From contig NZ_JACZZA010000001.1 in NCBI RefSeq assembly GCF_014863405.1, positions 62,001-126,000 on the forward strand: a stretch of DNA of 64,000 nucleotides. The letters run 5' to 3'. Made by a program: the position numbers and the translations under genes. The notes under the pieces are model-generated. The model searched no databases. It was given only the letters and a program-made list of their open reading frames with translations, and was not told the DNA's origin. Positions 18,835 to 29,292 of this stretch are shown here, piece after piece. How positions within the stretch are numbered: the first letter of the stretch is position 1; each line of letters begins with the position of its first letter. The stretch comes from Dyella acidiphila (GTDB taxonomy: Bacteria > Pseudomonadota > Gammaproteobacteria > Xanthomonadales > Rhodanobacteraceae).

Positions 18835-19587
18835 ATGACTTCCTCCGAGCATCAACACTGGGATCCCGGTCAATACCAGCAGCATGGCCGCTTCGTATCC
18901 GATCTTGGCGCACCCATTCTCCGGCAGCTCAATCCACAGCCGGGCGAGCGCATCCTCGATCTGGGCTGCGGCGATGGTGCGTTGACCTTGAAGCTGGTCC
19001 AGGCCGGCTGCGAAGTGCTCGGCGTGGACAGCAGCGCGCCGATGATCGACGCGGCACGCAAGCTCGGCGTGCCTGCTCGTGTGATGGATGGCGCATCGCT
19101 GGATTTCACGGCGGAATTCGATGCGGTGTTCAGCAATGCCGCTTTGCACTGGATGCCGCAGCCGGAGCAGGTCATCGCCGGCATTTGGCGCGCCCTGAAA
19201 CCGGGCGGCCGCTTCGTCGCCGAATTCGGCGGTCACGGCAATGTCGCCAGCATCGTCAACGCCTTGCGCAGCGCCCTGGCGGCACGCCACATCGCTGCGC
19301 CCGAACCGTGGTTTTTCCCGACGCCGGAGCATTATCGCTCGCTGCTGCAGCAACAGGGATTCGACGTTCAATGGGTAGAACTGGTGCCGCGCCCGACCTT
19401 GCTGCCCGGCGATGTCGGCGCCTGGTTGAATACCTTTGCGCAACCGTTTATCGCTGCCATTCCCGCCGCCGAACGCGCTGACTTCCTAAGTTCGCTGGTG
19501 GAAGCGCTGCGCCCGTCCATGTGCGATGAAGACGGCAAGTGGTGGGCGGATTACGTGCGGATTCGTTGCCACGCCAGCAAGCCATGA
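18835..19587 (+). CDS. Class I SAM-dependent methyltransferase
   Basis: The 250-residue protein contains motif I ILDLGCGDGALTLKL, an acidic motif II (EVLGVDSSAPMIDAA) and FSNAALHWMPQPEQVI, as in the trans-aconitate methyltransferase/UbiE-type group. The substrate cannot be named from sequence. I use ATG 18835 (MTSSEHQHWDPGQYQQHG) because the 20 residues upstream are atypical. It is convergent with the ThrE-like gene. Confidence 0.85.
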   Translation: MTSSEHQHWDPGQYQQHGRFVSDLGAPILRQLNPQPGERILDLGCGDGALTLKLVQAGCEVLGVDSSAPMIDAARKLGVPARVMDGASLDFTAEFDAVFSNAALHWMPQPEQVIAGIWRALKPGGRFVAEFGGHGNVASIVNALRSALAARHIAAPEPWFFPTPEHYRSLLQQQGFDVQWVELVPRPTLLPGDVGAWLNTFAQPFIAAIPAAERADFLSSLVEALRPSMCDEDGKWWADYVRIRCHASKP

Positions 19588-19618
19588 GCCGACCAGCGGC
19601 GGAGCTGCGCATGTCCCG

Positions 19619-20881
19619 CTATAGCGACCGCCGCGGCGCAATCAGCAATTCGCCGAACATCAGGCCGGCCACCAGCGAGATCAGAATCGTCACCAGCAAC
19701 AAGCCGGTATCGAAGCCCAGCGTCGCATTGCGTTCGAGCAGATAGGACACGCTGCGAAAGCCGACGCTGCCCGGTACCAGCAGCAGGATGCCCGGCTCGC
19801 GCACCACCGCGCCGGGGCGACCCCAATAGCGCGCATAGCCGTTGGCGATCGCGCTCAGCACAAAGCCGCCGAGGAAGACGCCGAACGGCGCGCCGGACAA
19901 ATGCGGCGAAATCTCGCCGCCCAGGCGCGTGGCGAAGTAGCCGATGATCACTGCCACGATCACTACCGGCCAATCGCGCCAGGCCGCACGGAACAGCATG
20001 GCAAAGGCCACCGCCGCCACCAGCAAAGCCGGATAGTCGACCCATTGCGGCAACGCCGGCAGGGTGAAATCGCGCGCCTCGATATCGAACAGGGCGCAGA
20101 TCTGGGTGGCCGCCACGGTGCCGAAGGTGAGCTTGAGCAAGGTGGACATCGCACCGCCCATGCGCGCCATGCCGGAGACCAGATGCTGGCTGGAGATCTC
20201 GCGCACGGCGGTGGTCAGCGACATGCCCGGCACCAGCACGATCAGCCCGGCCAGGATCACCGACTTGATCGCCAGCGGCACCACGAAGGCGCTGAACACG
20301 ATCGCCACCGTGGTGGCCACCATCGCGCAGATCGCATCGCTGGCCACCGCCAGGCGCGGCCGGGTGCCGGCCAGGATGGTGATGCTGCCGATGATCACGC
20401 CGACCAGCGCGGCCACCAGCAAGTCGACCCAGGAGCTGTGCAGGAACAGCGCCGCAATGGCGCCTGCGGACAGACCATAGCTGGCGATCACTCCCGCCTG
20501 CTGCAGCCGCGTATCGGGCAGCTCCAGCGTGCGCAGCAGGCGAAAGCCTTCGCGCAGATCCAGCTCGCCGGCAATTACCCGGTCGGCAATCTCGTCGGCG
20601 CGGCACAGCTTGTCCAGGTTCACGTCGCCGGGCAGCAGGCGGATTACCTGCGTGACCTGCGCCAGGCGTCCCTCGTCGCCATGCGCGAGGTCGGCGAAGG
20701 AAATGATGATCGCGGTGGGGCTCGACCACACTTCGGCGCTCAGGCCGATGCGCTGCGCCGAGCCGGCAATCGCCATCTCCAGGCGCGGCGACGCGGCACC
20801 GTATTTGTGCAGGCGCGTGGCCAGTTCCACCAGGAAAGCAATGCGGGTATTGAGCGCGGTGGTGGCGAACTGGACGCTCAT
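19619..20881 (-). CDS. ThrE-family threonine/serine exporter
   Basis: The 420-residue protein has the ThrE order. A soluble N-terminal domain (about 1-115, FLVELATRLHKYGAASPRLE) is followed by roughly ten transmembrane helices covering the ThrE and ThrE_2 segments. An example is MARMGGAMSTLLKLTFGTVA. The family exports threonine and serine in Corynebacterium. The substrate here is extrapolated. Confidence 0.85.
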   Translation of the reverse strand: MSVQFATTALNTRIAFLVELATRLHKYGAASPRLEMAIAGSAQRIGLSAEVWSSPTAIIISFADLAHGDEGRLAQVTQVIRLLPGDVNLDKLCRADEIADRVIAGELDLREGFRLLRTLELPDTRLQQAGVIASYGLSAGAIAALFLHSSWVDLLVAALVGVIIGSITILAGTRPRLAVASDAICAMVATTVAIVFSAFVVPLAIKSVILAGLIVLVPGMSLTTAVREISSQHLVSGMARMGGAMSTLLKLTFGTVAATQICALFDIEARDFTLPALPQWVDYPALLVAAVAFAMLFRAAWRDWPVVIVAVIIGYFATRLGGEISPHLSGAPFGVFLGGFVLSAIANGYARYWGRPGAVVREPGILLLVPGSVGFRSVSYLLERNATLGFDTGLLLVTILISLVAGLMFGELLIAPRRSL

Positions 20882-20989
20882 GCGTCCCGCCCGGCAATAA
20901 TCAGATGAGCTGGCAAAGTCGACTCGGCGGCGAGGGCAACGATGCCGACATGGTTACACAGGATGTCGTCGCCGCCTTGTTCCATGCAC

Positions 20990-21439
20990 TCAGGCCGCTC
21001 GCACCTTCAAAGTGGTGCCTTCCACCGCCACCACTTCCACGGTGGCGCCCAGCGGCAGATCCGGTCCGCTGACCAGCCATTGCCCATCGCCCACCCGCGC
21101 CTTGCCGCGGCCGTTGACGATGGCTTCGATCAGCACGTAGCGCTGGCCGATCAGTTGTTCGCCGCGGCGGTTGAGTGCTTCCCTGCCCGGCTCCTGTTCC
21201 AGTTGCAGCCGCGGGCGCAGCAGGTAGGCGTAGATCGCGCAGGACAGGAAGGCCAGCAGGGCGAACGCGATCGCCTGGGCCAGCAATCCCAGCCCCGGCA
21301 ACAGCAGCACCAGCAGGCCGGTCACGGCGGCGCCGATGCCGATCCACAACATGAAATAGCCGGGCATGATCACCTCGATGGCGATCAGCACCAGCGCAAC
21401 GATCCACCACAGGTAATGCGCGGCAAGACTGGCGAACAT
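20990..21439 (-). CDS. NfeD-family membrane protein
   Basis: This 149-residue protein has three or four N-terminal transmembrane helices (WWIVALVLIAIEVIMPGYF onward) and a C-terminal OB-fold (LIGQRYVLIEAIVNGRGKAR, then LPLGATVEVVAVEGTTLKV). NfeD proteins partner with SPFH proteins in membrane quality control. Its gene directly follows such an SPFH gene, 111 bp apart, supporting a functional pair. It is a short NfeD without the ClpP-like protease domain. Confidence 0.9.
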   Translation of the reverse strand: MFASLAAHYLWWIVALVLIAIEVIMPGYFMLWIGIGAAVTGLLVLLLPGLGLLAQAIAFALLAFLSCAIYAYLLRPRLQLEQEPGREALNRRGEQLIGQRYVLIEAIVNGRGKARVGDGQWLVSGPDLPLGATVEVVAVEGTTLKVRAA

Positions 21440-21489
21440 GGACAGCTCCAGGTGTGCACAAGCAACGGGGCTATACAGTACTTTCCCCG

Positions 21490-21516
21490 TCGCTCCGGCT
21501 TTCGCCGGAATGAGGG
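21490..21516. repeat. REP-like hairpin between SPFH and NfeD genes
   Basis: TCCGGC-TTTC-GCCGGA lies inside GTCGCTCCGGCTTTCGCCGG followed by AATGAGG. This is a GTC(N)CCGGC-type dispersed element, similar in style to those at 49497 and 50764. Confidence 0.55.
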
Positions 21517-21550
21517 GATCGGCGCGACATCCAGCGCCGAAAAATCCGAA

Positions 21551-22510
21551 TCAGCCGATCGAAGGCGGCGTACGCCGTGTACCCGACTTTTCCTGCTGCT
21601 GCGTCAGGGATTCCTTCGCCAGCTCCGTAATGCCGGCCAGCGAACCGAGAATGCCGGTGGCCTCGATCGGCAGCAGCAGCATTTTCTGGTTCGGCGAATT
21701 GGCCATTTCCTTCAGCGCTTCCACGTATTTGTTGGCGACGAAGTAATTGAGTGCATTGACGTCGCCGCTGGCGATCGCATCGGAGACCAGCTTGGTAGCC
21801 TGCGCTTCGGCCTCGGCCAGGCGGATGCGTGCTTCGGCTTCGCGGAACGCGGCTTCCTTCTTGCCGTCGGCGGCCAGGATCATCGACTGCTTCTCGCCAT
21901 CGGCCCGCAGGATCGCGCTCTGGCGCAAACCTTCGGCCTCCAGGATCTGCGCGCGCTTCTCGCGCTCGGCCTTCATCTGGCGTGCCATCGAATCGACCAG
22001 GTCGCGCGGCGGTGCGATGTCCTTGATCTCGATGCGATTGACCTTCACGCCCCAGGGATGGGTGGCCTCGTCCACCACGGTAAGCAGCTTGGCATTGATC
22101 GCATCGCGCTGGCTCAGCGATTCGTCCAGGTCCATCGAGCCGAGCACGGTGCGGATATTGGTCATCACCAGCGCCAGCGCCGCCTGCTCCAGGTTGGCCA
22201 CTTCATAGGCGGCCTTGGCCGCGTCCAGCACCTGGTAGAACACCACGCCGTCCACGCGCACCACCGCGTTGTCCTTGGTGATCACGTCCTGGCTGGGCAC
22301 GTCCAGCACCTGCTCCATCATGTTCATCTTGCGGCCGATGCCGTAAACGACCGGCACCAGGAAATGCAGGCCGGGCGACAAGGTGTGGGTGTATTTGCCG
22401 AAGTGCTCGACCGTCCATTCGTAGCCCTGCGGCACGATCCGCACCAGCTTGGACACGACGATCACCACCAGCGCGATCAGGACCAGACCCAAGATCATTC
22501 CCATACCCAT
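21551..22510 (-). CDS. SPFH/stomatin-family membrane protein (QmcA-like)
   Basis: The 319 residues comprise one N-terminal transmembrane helix ([18 protein letters not shown]), a band-7 domain starting [16 protein letters not shown], and an Ala/Glu-rich coiled coil (about 185-260) with [24 protein letters not shown] proteins form ring assemblies on the inner membrane and modulate proteases. It is paired with NfeD. It lies 62 bp downstream of the histidine kinase gene on the same strand, so read-through from the array operon is possible. Confidence 0.92.
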   Translation of the reverse strand: MGMGMILGLVLIALVVIVVSKLVRIVPQGYEWTVEHFGKYTHTLSPGLHFLVPVVYGIGRKMNMMEQVLDVPSQDVITKDNAVVRVDGVVFYQVLDAAKAAYEVANLEQAALALVMTNIRTVLGSMDLDESLSQRDAINAKLLTVVDEATHPWGVKVNRIEIKDIAPPRDLVDSMARQMKAEREKRAQILEAEGLRQSAILRADGEKQSMILAADGKKEAAFREAEARIRLAEAEAQATKLVSDAIASGDVNALNYFVANKYVEALKEMANSPNQKMLLLPIEATGILGSLAGITELAKESLTQQQEKSGTRRTPPSIG

Positions 22511-22572
22511 ACCCCCGCCTCCGTTGGATCGGCCGAGTATAGGCTAGTCGTTTTACGAGGCCGGGGCGGCGA

Positions 22573-23946
22573 TCAGCCCGGATTGGTCGGCTGTGGCAGC
22601 ACCATGGTCACGCGCAGGCCGCCATCTTCACGGTTGGCCAGCGCGATGCGGCCGCCGTGCGCCTCGCTGATCTCGCGCGCCAGAGCCAGGCCCAGGCCGG
22701 TACCGGAACGCTTGGTGGAATAGAACGGCAGCAGCGCCTGCGCCAGCACGGCTTCGCTCATGCCGGGGCCGCGGTCGCCCACTTCGATGCGCAGCTCGTG
22801 GCCGACCTGGGTCAGCGCCAGGCTCACGCCTTCCGGCGCACTGCCCGATTCATGCGCGTTCTTTACCAGGTTGATCAACACCTGCTCGATCTGCGCCAGA
22901 TCGAACCAGCCGGCCTGCGCCGGCATGGCGCCCACCAGCTGGAAACGGCAATGCAGGGCCAGGCCATCCAGGAACGGCCGCCACTCCACCACCGCATGGC
23001 GCGGTGCCGGCAGCTTGGCGAAGCGCGCATAACCGTCGATAAAACCGTGCAGATGCCTGGCGCGCTCGCCAATGGTGGCGAACACGCCGGGCAGGCGCTG
23101 GATATCGCCGCGGCGCGCCAGCTCCGCGCCCGAATGCGCCAGCGAGGAAATCGGCGCCAGCGAATTGTTCAATTCATGGCTCACCACGCGGATCACGCGC
23201 TTCCACGCCGCCACTTCCTGGCGCGACAACTCGCGCGTCATGCGCCGGTACAGTTGCAGGCGATGCGGTCGTCCCTGCAAACGGAACGCGCGCTGCGACA
23301 AATGGAAGGTCTCTTCGCTGCCGTCCATTTCAACGCTGAACAGCGCGTCTTCGCTGCCCTCGGTGGCCTTTTGCAAAGCCTCCGGCGCATCGGCGATCAG
23401 GGTGGCGAAGTGCAGGCCGTTGAGGCTGCGGCCTTCGTTGAACAAATGGCGCGCGGCAATATTGGCGTAGGCCACGCGCCCGTTGCCATCGGTCAATACC
23501 AGCGCCACCGGGGTGTTCTGCACCACCGTGTCGAGCAGCAGTTCGCGCTGCGCCAGATTCTGGCGCTGTTCGCGCAGGGTCTGGCCCAGTTCGTTGTGCA
23601 CGCGGATCAGGTCGCCAAGTTCGTCGCGCCGATGCAAGGCAATGGAGATGCTGAAATCGCCGTCGCGATAACTCGCCACCGCGCCTTCCAGCGCACGCAG
23701 CAGGCGCTTCACCGGCTCCATCACGATATGCGCGAACCACCACGACAGCGGCACCAGGATCGCTGCGCAGATGATCACCGCATCGGAGCGGTTGGGAAAC
23801 GCGATGCTGATGCCCAGGCTATCGTGCATCCAGCCCAGCAGCTGCGGCAGCGGATAGTGAGTGACGCCGACATAGACCAGCGCACCGCTGAGCGACGCGG
23901 CGGCGAGCAGTACGGTCAGGCGGCCTTCCAGCGATCTCAAACGCAT
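22573..23946 (-). CDS. NtrY/NtrB-type sensor histidine kinase of the permease-array operon
   Basis: This 457-residue kinase has two transmembrane helices (about 8-30 and 54-74) bounding a very short periplasmic loop. A HAMP region (75-130) and a PAS domain (about 135-235) follow. The HisKA box has His257 in RVVSHELNNSLAPI. The ATPase domain carries N box LINLVKNAHESG, GDRGPGMS, PFYSTK and GTGLGLALAREI. The short loop suggests sensing in or near the membrane. It most likely phosphorylates the NtrC-family regulator encoded just upstream, from which it is separated by a repeat element. Confidence 0.92.
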   Translation of the reverse strand: MRLRSLEGRLTVLLAAASLSGALVYVGVTHYPLPQLLGWMHDSLGISIAFPNRSDAVIICAAILVPLSWWFAHIVMEPVKRLLRALEGAVASYRDGDFSISIALHRRDELGDLIRVHNELGQTLREQRQNLAQRELLLDTVVQNTPVALVLTDGNGRVAYANIAARHLFNEGRSLNGLHFATLIADAPEALQKATEGSEDALFSVEMDGSEETFHLSQRAFRLQGRPHRLQLYRRMTRELSRQEVAAWKRVIRVVSHELNNSLAPISSLAHSGAELARRGDIQRLPGVFATIGERARHLHGFIDGYARFAKLPAPRHAVVEWRPFLDGLALHCRFQLVGAMPAQAGWFDLAQIEQVLINLVKNAHESGSAPEGVSLALTQVGHELRIEVGDRGPGMSEAVLAQALLPFYSTKRSGTGLGLALAREISEAHGGRIALANREDGGLRVTMVLPQPTNPG

Positions 23947-23972
23947 GCAGCTGTTCCCTGATGGTGGGCGCT

Positions 23973-24051
23973 GTAGGTTGGGTTAGCGCAGCGTAACCCA
24001 ACAATCCGGCTTCGTAGCGACATCGTTGGGTTACGCAGCGCTAACCCAACC
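23973..24051. repeat. GTTGGGTTA paired-hairpin repeat, subtype II, between regulator and kinase genes
   Basis: Two inverted copies of a short hairpin (GGGTTAGCGCAGCGTAACCC-type) flank a spacer containing CCGGCTTCGTAGC, and the outer left end is GTAGG. The same spacer type occurs in the copy at 57801. It sits in the 121-bp gap between the response regulator and kinase genes, where it could lower kinase expression relative to the regulator. Confidence 0.85.
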
Positions 24052-24067
24052 CACTCCGGCCTACGGT

Positions 24068-25414
<1,347 letters not shown>

Positions 25415-25502
25415 TCGTTTTCTGCACATGTCGGCATGGATGCCGCTCCCGCCCAAAAGGTTGCCATGCCTAACGGCCTACGTATATGAAAAGTTGCCCG
25501 CG

Positions 25503-26717
25503 TCAGCCCGCGCGCGTGGCCACCACCGGCGGCACCGCCGCCGCGCGCAGCGCCGGCCACAGCACCGCCAGCTGGCCCAGCGCCCACAGCGACACCGCCC
25601 CGGCGCCCAGGTAGTACCAGGGCATGCGGCTCACTTCGTAGTTCTCCATCAGGTAGATATTGATGGCGAAGGCAAGCACCACGCCGAGCGCCACGCCAGC
25701 CGTGCTGAGCAGGAAATTCTCGGTCTGGAAGTAATGCAGGATATGCGTATAGGTCGCGCCCACCGCACGGCGGATGCCGATCTGGCTGCGCCGCTGGCCG
25801 ACCCAGAAGCTGGTCAGCCCCACGATGCCCAGTGCCGTCACCGCCAGCATCACCACGCAGACCATCGCCAGCATCCAGGCCATATTGCGGCTGCCGGCGA
25901 AGTAATCGGCACGCATGTCGAGATAGGTTTTGGGCTCCAGCACCGCGCCCGGCTCCAGCTTGCCCAGCGCCTGCATGGCCTGCTGCAGCACCCGGTCGCG
26001 GTCCTGCGGTGCGCTGCGCAACAGATAGCGGTTCAAGTCGGCGCTGGCGTGCAGTGGAAAGAACAAACTCGAATAGCGCCCGGCCGGCCCGCTGAATTCC
26101 GGATCCTGCGCCAGCACGTCGGCCACTACGCCGATCACCGTCCAGGCGGTCTTGTCGCTGCTGCTGTAGAGCTGCTGGCCCAGCGGCGATTGTCCCGGCC
26201 ACCAGCGCTGGGCGTCGGCCTGGTTGACGATCACCACGTGGCTGCTGGATTGATGGCTGGTGGTGAAGCCGCCCTGCGCATATTCCTCGGCATTGAAGAA
26301 ACGGCCCTGCAGCAGTTGCAGGCCCAGTGCCTGCTCGCCGCCGCGACTGATGAAGTATTGCGAGCTGTTGATCTGGCTGTCCTGCTCCGGATTGGGCGTG
26401 AAGCCGTTGAGCATGGCATCGGTGCTGAGCGGCAAGGCGTTGATCGCTGCCACCGCCTGCACGCCAGGCACGCTGCGCAAGGCGGCCAGGTCGCGCGCGA
26501 TGCTGTCGGCGGCGTGCTGGTCGTCCAGGCCGCCGACATGGATGATCGCGATGCCCGCTTCGTCGATCGCGTTTGCAGCATGTGTGCCGATCAGGCACTG
26601 CGCGATCATGAATACCGCGTTGCACAGCACTGCGCAGGCCAGCGCGATTTCCAGCACGATCAGCAACGCGGGAATGCGGTGTTTGCGCAGGCTGGCGAGG
26701 ATGGGACGGATTTCCAT
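25503..26717 (-). CDS. MacB/FtsX-like permease, B type, pair 5
   Basis: The 404 residues begin with an N-terminal transmembrane helix (LLIVLEIALACAVLCNAVFM), a MacB-PCD-like periplasmic domain (about 40-280) and three C-terminal helices of the FtsX domain (TALGIVGLTSFWVGQRRSQI, then IGIRRAVGAT). The tail VPPVVATRAG is shared by all B types. No ATPase domain is present, unlike E. coli MacB, so it must use the separate ATPase encoded at 38528. It is the last permease of the array, 88 bp before the regulator gene. Start at ATG 26717 (MEIRPILASLRKHR) by comparison with its paralogues. Confidence 0.9.
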   Translation of the reverse strand: MEIRPILASLRKHRIPALLIVLEIALACAVLCNAVFMIAQCLIGTHAANAIDEAGIAIIHVGGLDDQHAADSIARDLAALRSVPGVQAVAAINALPLSTDAMLNGFTPNPEQDSQINSSQYFISRGGEQALGLQLLQGRFFNAEEYAQGGFTTSHQSSSHVVIVNQADAQRWWPGQSPLGQQLYSSSDKTAWTVIGVVADVLAQDPEFSGPAGRYSSLFFPLHASADLNRYLLRSAPQDRDRVLQQAMQALGKLEPGAVLEPKTYLDMRADYFAGSRNMAWMLAMVCVVMLAVTALGIVGLTSFWVGQRRSQIGIRRAVGATYTHILHYFQTENFLLSTAGVALGVVLAFAINIYLMENYEVSRMPWYYLGAGAVSLWALGQLAVLWPALRAAAVPPVVATRAG

Positions 26718-26725
26718 GCGCAGCC

Positions 26726-28027
26726 TCAGGCGGACTTCAATTGCGGGGCGGGGGTAATGACGCAGGCGCGCCAGGCCGGCAGGATGCCGGCGATCAGGCT
26801 GGCGATCAGCGCCACCGCAAACGTACAGGCGAACATCGACAAGTTCAGATGCGCGAGACTGGCATATTCGGCCGGCTGGCGGCGGATGCACCACAAGCCG
26901 AACTCGGCGAACAGCAGCCCGAACGCACCGCCGGCAATGCCGATCAAGCCCGCCTCGACCATGAACTGCGCAAAGATCGCCGGCCGCGATGCGCCCAGCG
27001 CACGCCGCACGCCGATCTCCTTGGACCGGCGCAGGCATTTGGCCAGCAGCAGGCCGACCGTGTTGACGATGCAGATCAGCAGAAAGCTGAAAGCCAGTCC
27101 GGTCTGCATGCGCACGTTGTCCGGCACCACGTGCTGGCTGTCCAGCCAGTGCATCAGCGTCGACAAACTGGACCGCGGCCGCTGGAAGCGCCCCAGTTCC
27201 ACCTGCTGCTGCGCGTAGGCGGTAAGGAATGAAGCATAGGCTGAGGCTGCGCTCTTATCCGGCAACTGCGCCCAGAAGCCCAGCCAGATCACCGGCGCGG
27301 TTTCCAGTACCTCGCGATTGCCGTCGCCATAGGAAAATTCGTTGATCGGATCCAGCGCTGCCGCGCGCGCCGAGGTCAGCGGCACAAACACCGCATCGCC
27401 ATCGCCATAGTTACGGCCACCCAGATACAGCGAGTAAAAATGCGGCTGCGGGCTCCAATGCCTGAGCACGCCGATGATGCGGAAATCCTGGTCGTTGATG
27501 CGCAACATGCGTCCGACGCTGTTGGCACCGCCGAACAGCCGGTTGTTCAGTGCCTCGGCAATCACCACCACCTTCGCGCGCGTCTCGTCATCCGCCGCGC
27601 TCCAGCCACCGCCGTACTGGAACGGGGCTTCGAACATGCCGAAGAAATCCGCGGTGGTCATCACGCCATCGCTGAAGAACGGGCGCTTCTGGGTGGTGGT
27701 CGGGGTCAGCTTCATCCGGCTCATCGCCACGGCCGCCTGGCGCGGCGCGCGGTGCGCGTGCAGCAGGTTCATCGCGTCGACATAGGTCAGCAGCCAGGGC
27801 AGTTTGTCGCTGCGCGAGAATGGATGATCCTTGGGATACGGATCGAGCTGCACATAAAACAGCTGGCTGCTTTTTTCCGGCAGCGGATTGCCGGACAACA
27901 GCCGCAGCAGGGTCAGCGTGGTCATCGACGCACCGATGCCCAGCGCCAACGCCAGCACCATCAAGGCGGTAAGCACCTTGTTGCGTTTGAGGCTGCGCAG
28001 TGCCAGATCCAGATAGTAAGCAAACAT
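26726..28027 (-). CDS. MacB/FtsX-like permease, A type, pair 5
   Basis: The 433 residues begin MFAYYLDLALRSLKRNKVLT, the A-type start shared with the paralogues, then a transmembrane helix ending ALGIGASMTTLTLL. A large periplasmic domain and three C-terminal helices follow (LICIVNTVGLLLAKCLRR, KEIGVRRALGAS). It is closest in style to pair 4 (TLTxL, LSGNPLP, QLDP). Unlike the other four A types it lacks the periplasmic Cys pair: the region reads SYGDGNREVLETAPVIW. It lies 8 bp from its B partner. Confidence 0.9.
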   Translation of the reverse strand: MFAYYLDLALRSLKRNKVLTALMVLALALGIGASMTTLTLLRLLSGNPLPEKSSQLFYVQLDPYPKDHPFSRSDKLPWLLTYVDAMNLLHAHRAPRQAAVAMSRMKLTPTTTQKRPFFSDGVMTTADFFGMFEAPFQYGGGWSAADDETRAKVVVIAEALNNRLFGGANSVGRMLRINDQDFRIIGVLRHWSPQPHFYSLYLGGRNYGDGDAVFVPLTSARAAALDPINEFSYGDGNREVLETAPVIWLGFWAQLPDKSAASAYASFLTAYAQQQVELGRFQRPRSSLSTLMHWLDSQHVVPDNVRMQTGLAFSFLLICIVNTVGLLLAKCLRRSKEIGVRRALGASRPAIFAQFMVEAGLIGIAGGAFGLLFAEFGLWCIRRQPAEYASLAHLNLSMFACTFAVALIASLIAGILPAWRACVITPAPQLKSA

Positions 28028-28052
28028 AAAACGCCTTCTCATCGCCCCCGTG

Positions 28053-29288
28053 TCATACCGAACGTGTCGCAACCACCGGCGGCACCGCCGCCGCGCGCAA
28101 TGCCGGGCCCAGCACCGCAACCTGCCCGATCGTCCACAGGATCAAGGCACCGACCGGAAAATACAGCGCCGGCATGCGCGGCAATTCGTAGTGCACGATC
28201 AGGAACAGATTGATGCCGTAGGCCAGCACCATGCCCAGTCCGATACCCATGCTGGTAAGCAGGAAATTTTCGGTCTGGAAGTAGCGCAGGATGTTGCCGC
28301 GCGTGGCGCCGAGCGCACGCCGCACGCCGATGCTGCGATTGCGCTGCGCCACCCAGAAACTGGCCAGGCCGACGATGCCCAGCGCGGTCACCACCAGCAA
28401 GGCGATGCATACGCCGACCAGGATGCCGGCCATGGCGCGATCGTTCTGGAAAAACTCGTGCCGGTGCTCCTCCATGGTGCCCTTGGCGGTAACGATGCGG
28501 TTGGGATCGTTCGCCCTCAGTTTCTCCAGCGCCGCCTTCAGCACGCGATCGCGATCCTCCGGCGCACAGCGCAGGATGTAGCCATCGCCTTGCTCCAGCG
28601 TCAGCCGCACCGGCCAGACCGAGCTGTAGCCGGCGCCGTTGCTCATGCGGTCACGCCCGGGACGGATCAGGTTGGCCATTACGCCCACCACGGTAAACGG
28701 CATGCCCGGACCGACATAGAACTGCTTACCCAGCGGATCCTGTCCCGGCCACAGCCGCTCGGCCATGTCGCGCGTAATCAGCGTCGAATGCGGCAGCTTG
28801 TCGTACTGCTTGTTGGCCAGCATGGTGAATACGTCGGTGAGATCGACGTATTCCTCGGGCAGCAGATCGCGACCTTCTACCAGCTGCACGCCGAAGGTTT
28901 TCACCAGGTTCTCGCCGAAGTACTGCGTCGCGTCGAGCGTGGCCACGCGCTGGTTGGGATCGGTGCGCACATCCATATTGTTCGAGCCGTTGTCGAATGG
29001 CATTTCGTTCGGCAGGGTCACCACGGTTACACCCGGGATCTGGCGCAATGCGGCCATGTCCTGGGCCGCGCGCGCCATGCCGTCCGTGCGGCCGCCGATA
29101 TTGGACAGCTCCACATAGACCAGCTCGCGCTCGGCAATGCCGCTGGGAATATGGATGCGGTCCAGGCGCTGGCCGATCAGGAAGATGGTGTTGCAGACGA
29201 TGGCGCAGGTGAATGCAATCTGCAGCACCAGCAGGCAGCAGGTCAGCTTGTGCTTGCGCAGAGTGAAGAGAATCGGCCGGATATCCAT
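28053..29288 (-). CDS. MacB/FtsX-like permease, B type, pair 4
   Basis: The 411 residues begin MDIRPILFTLRKHKLTCCLL. The first helix keeps the CN motif (AIVCNTIFLI) of all B types, but also has extra Cys in KLTCC and FTC. The FtsX part reads TALGIVGLASFWVAQRNRSI and IGVRRALGAT, and the tail is VPPVVATRSV. It probably forms one half of a heterodimeric channel with the A-type protein encoded 4 bp upstream. Substrate unknown. Confidence 0.9.
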   Translation of the reverse strand: MDIRPILFTLRKHKLTCCLLVLQIAFTCAIVCNTIFLIGQRLDRIHIPSGIAERELVYVELSNIGGRTDGMARAAQDMAALRQIPGVTVVTLPNEMPFDNGSNNMDVRTDPNQRVATLDATQYFGENLVKTFGVQLVEGRDLLPEEYVDLTDVFTMLANKQYDKLPHSTLITRDMAERLWPGQDPLGKQFYVGPGMPFTVVGVMANLIRPGRDRMSNGAGYSSVWPVRLTLEQGDGYILRCAPEDRDRVLKAALEKLRANDPNRIVTAKGTMEEHRHEFFQNDRAMAGILVGVCIALLVVTALGIVGLASFWVAQRNRSIGVRRALGATRGNILRYFQTENFLLTSMGIGLGMVLAYGINLFLIVHYELPRMPALYFPVGALILWTIGQVAVLGPALRAAAVPPVVATRSV

Positions 29289-29292
29289 GCGA

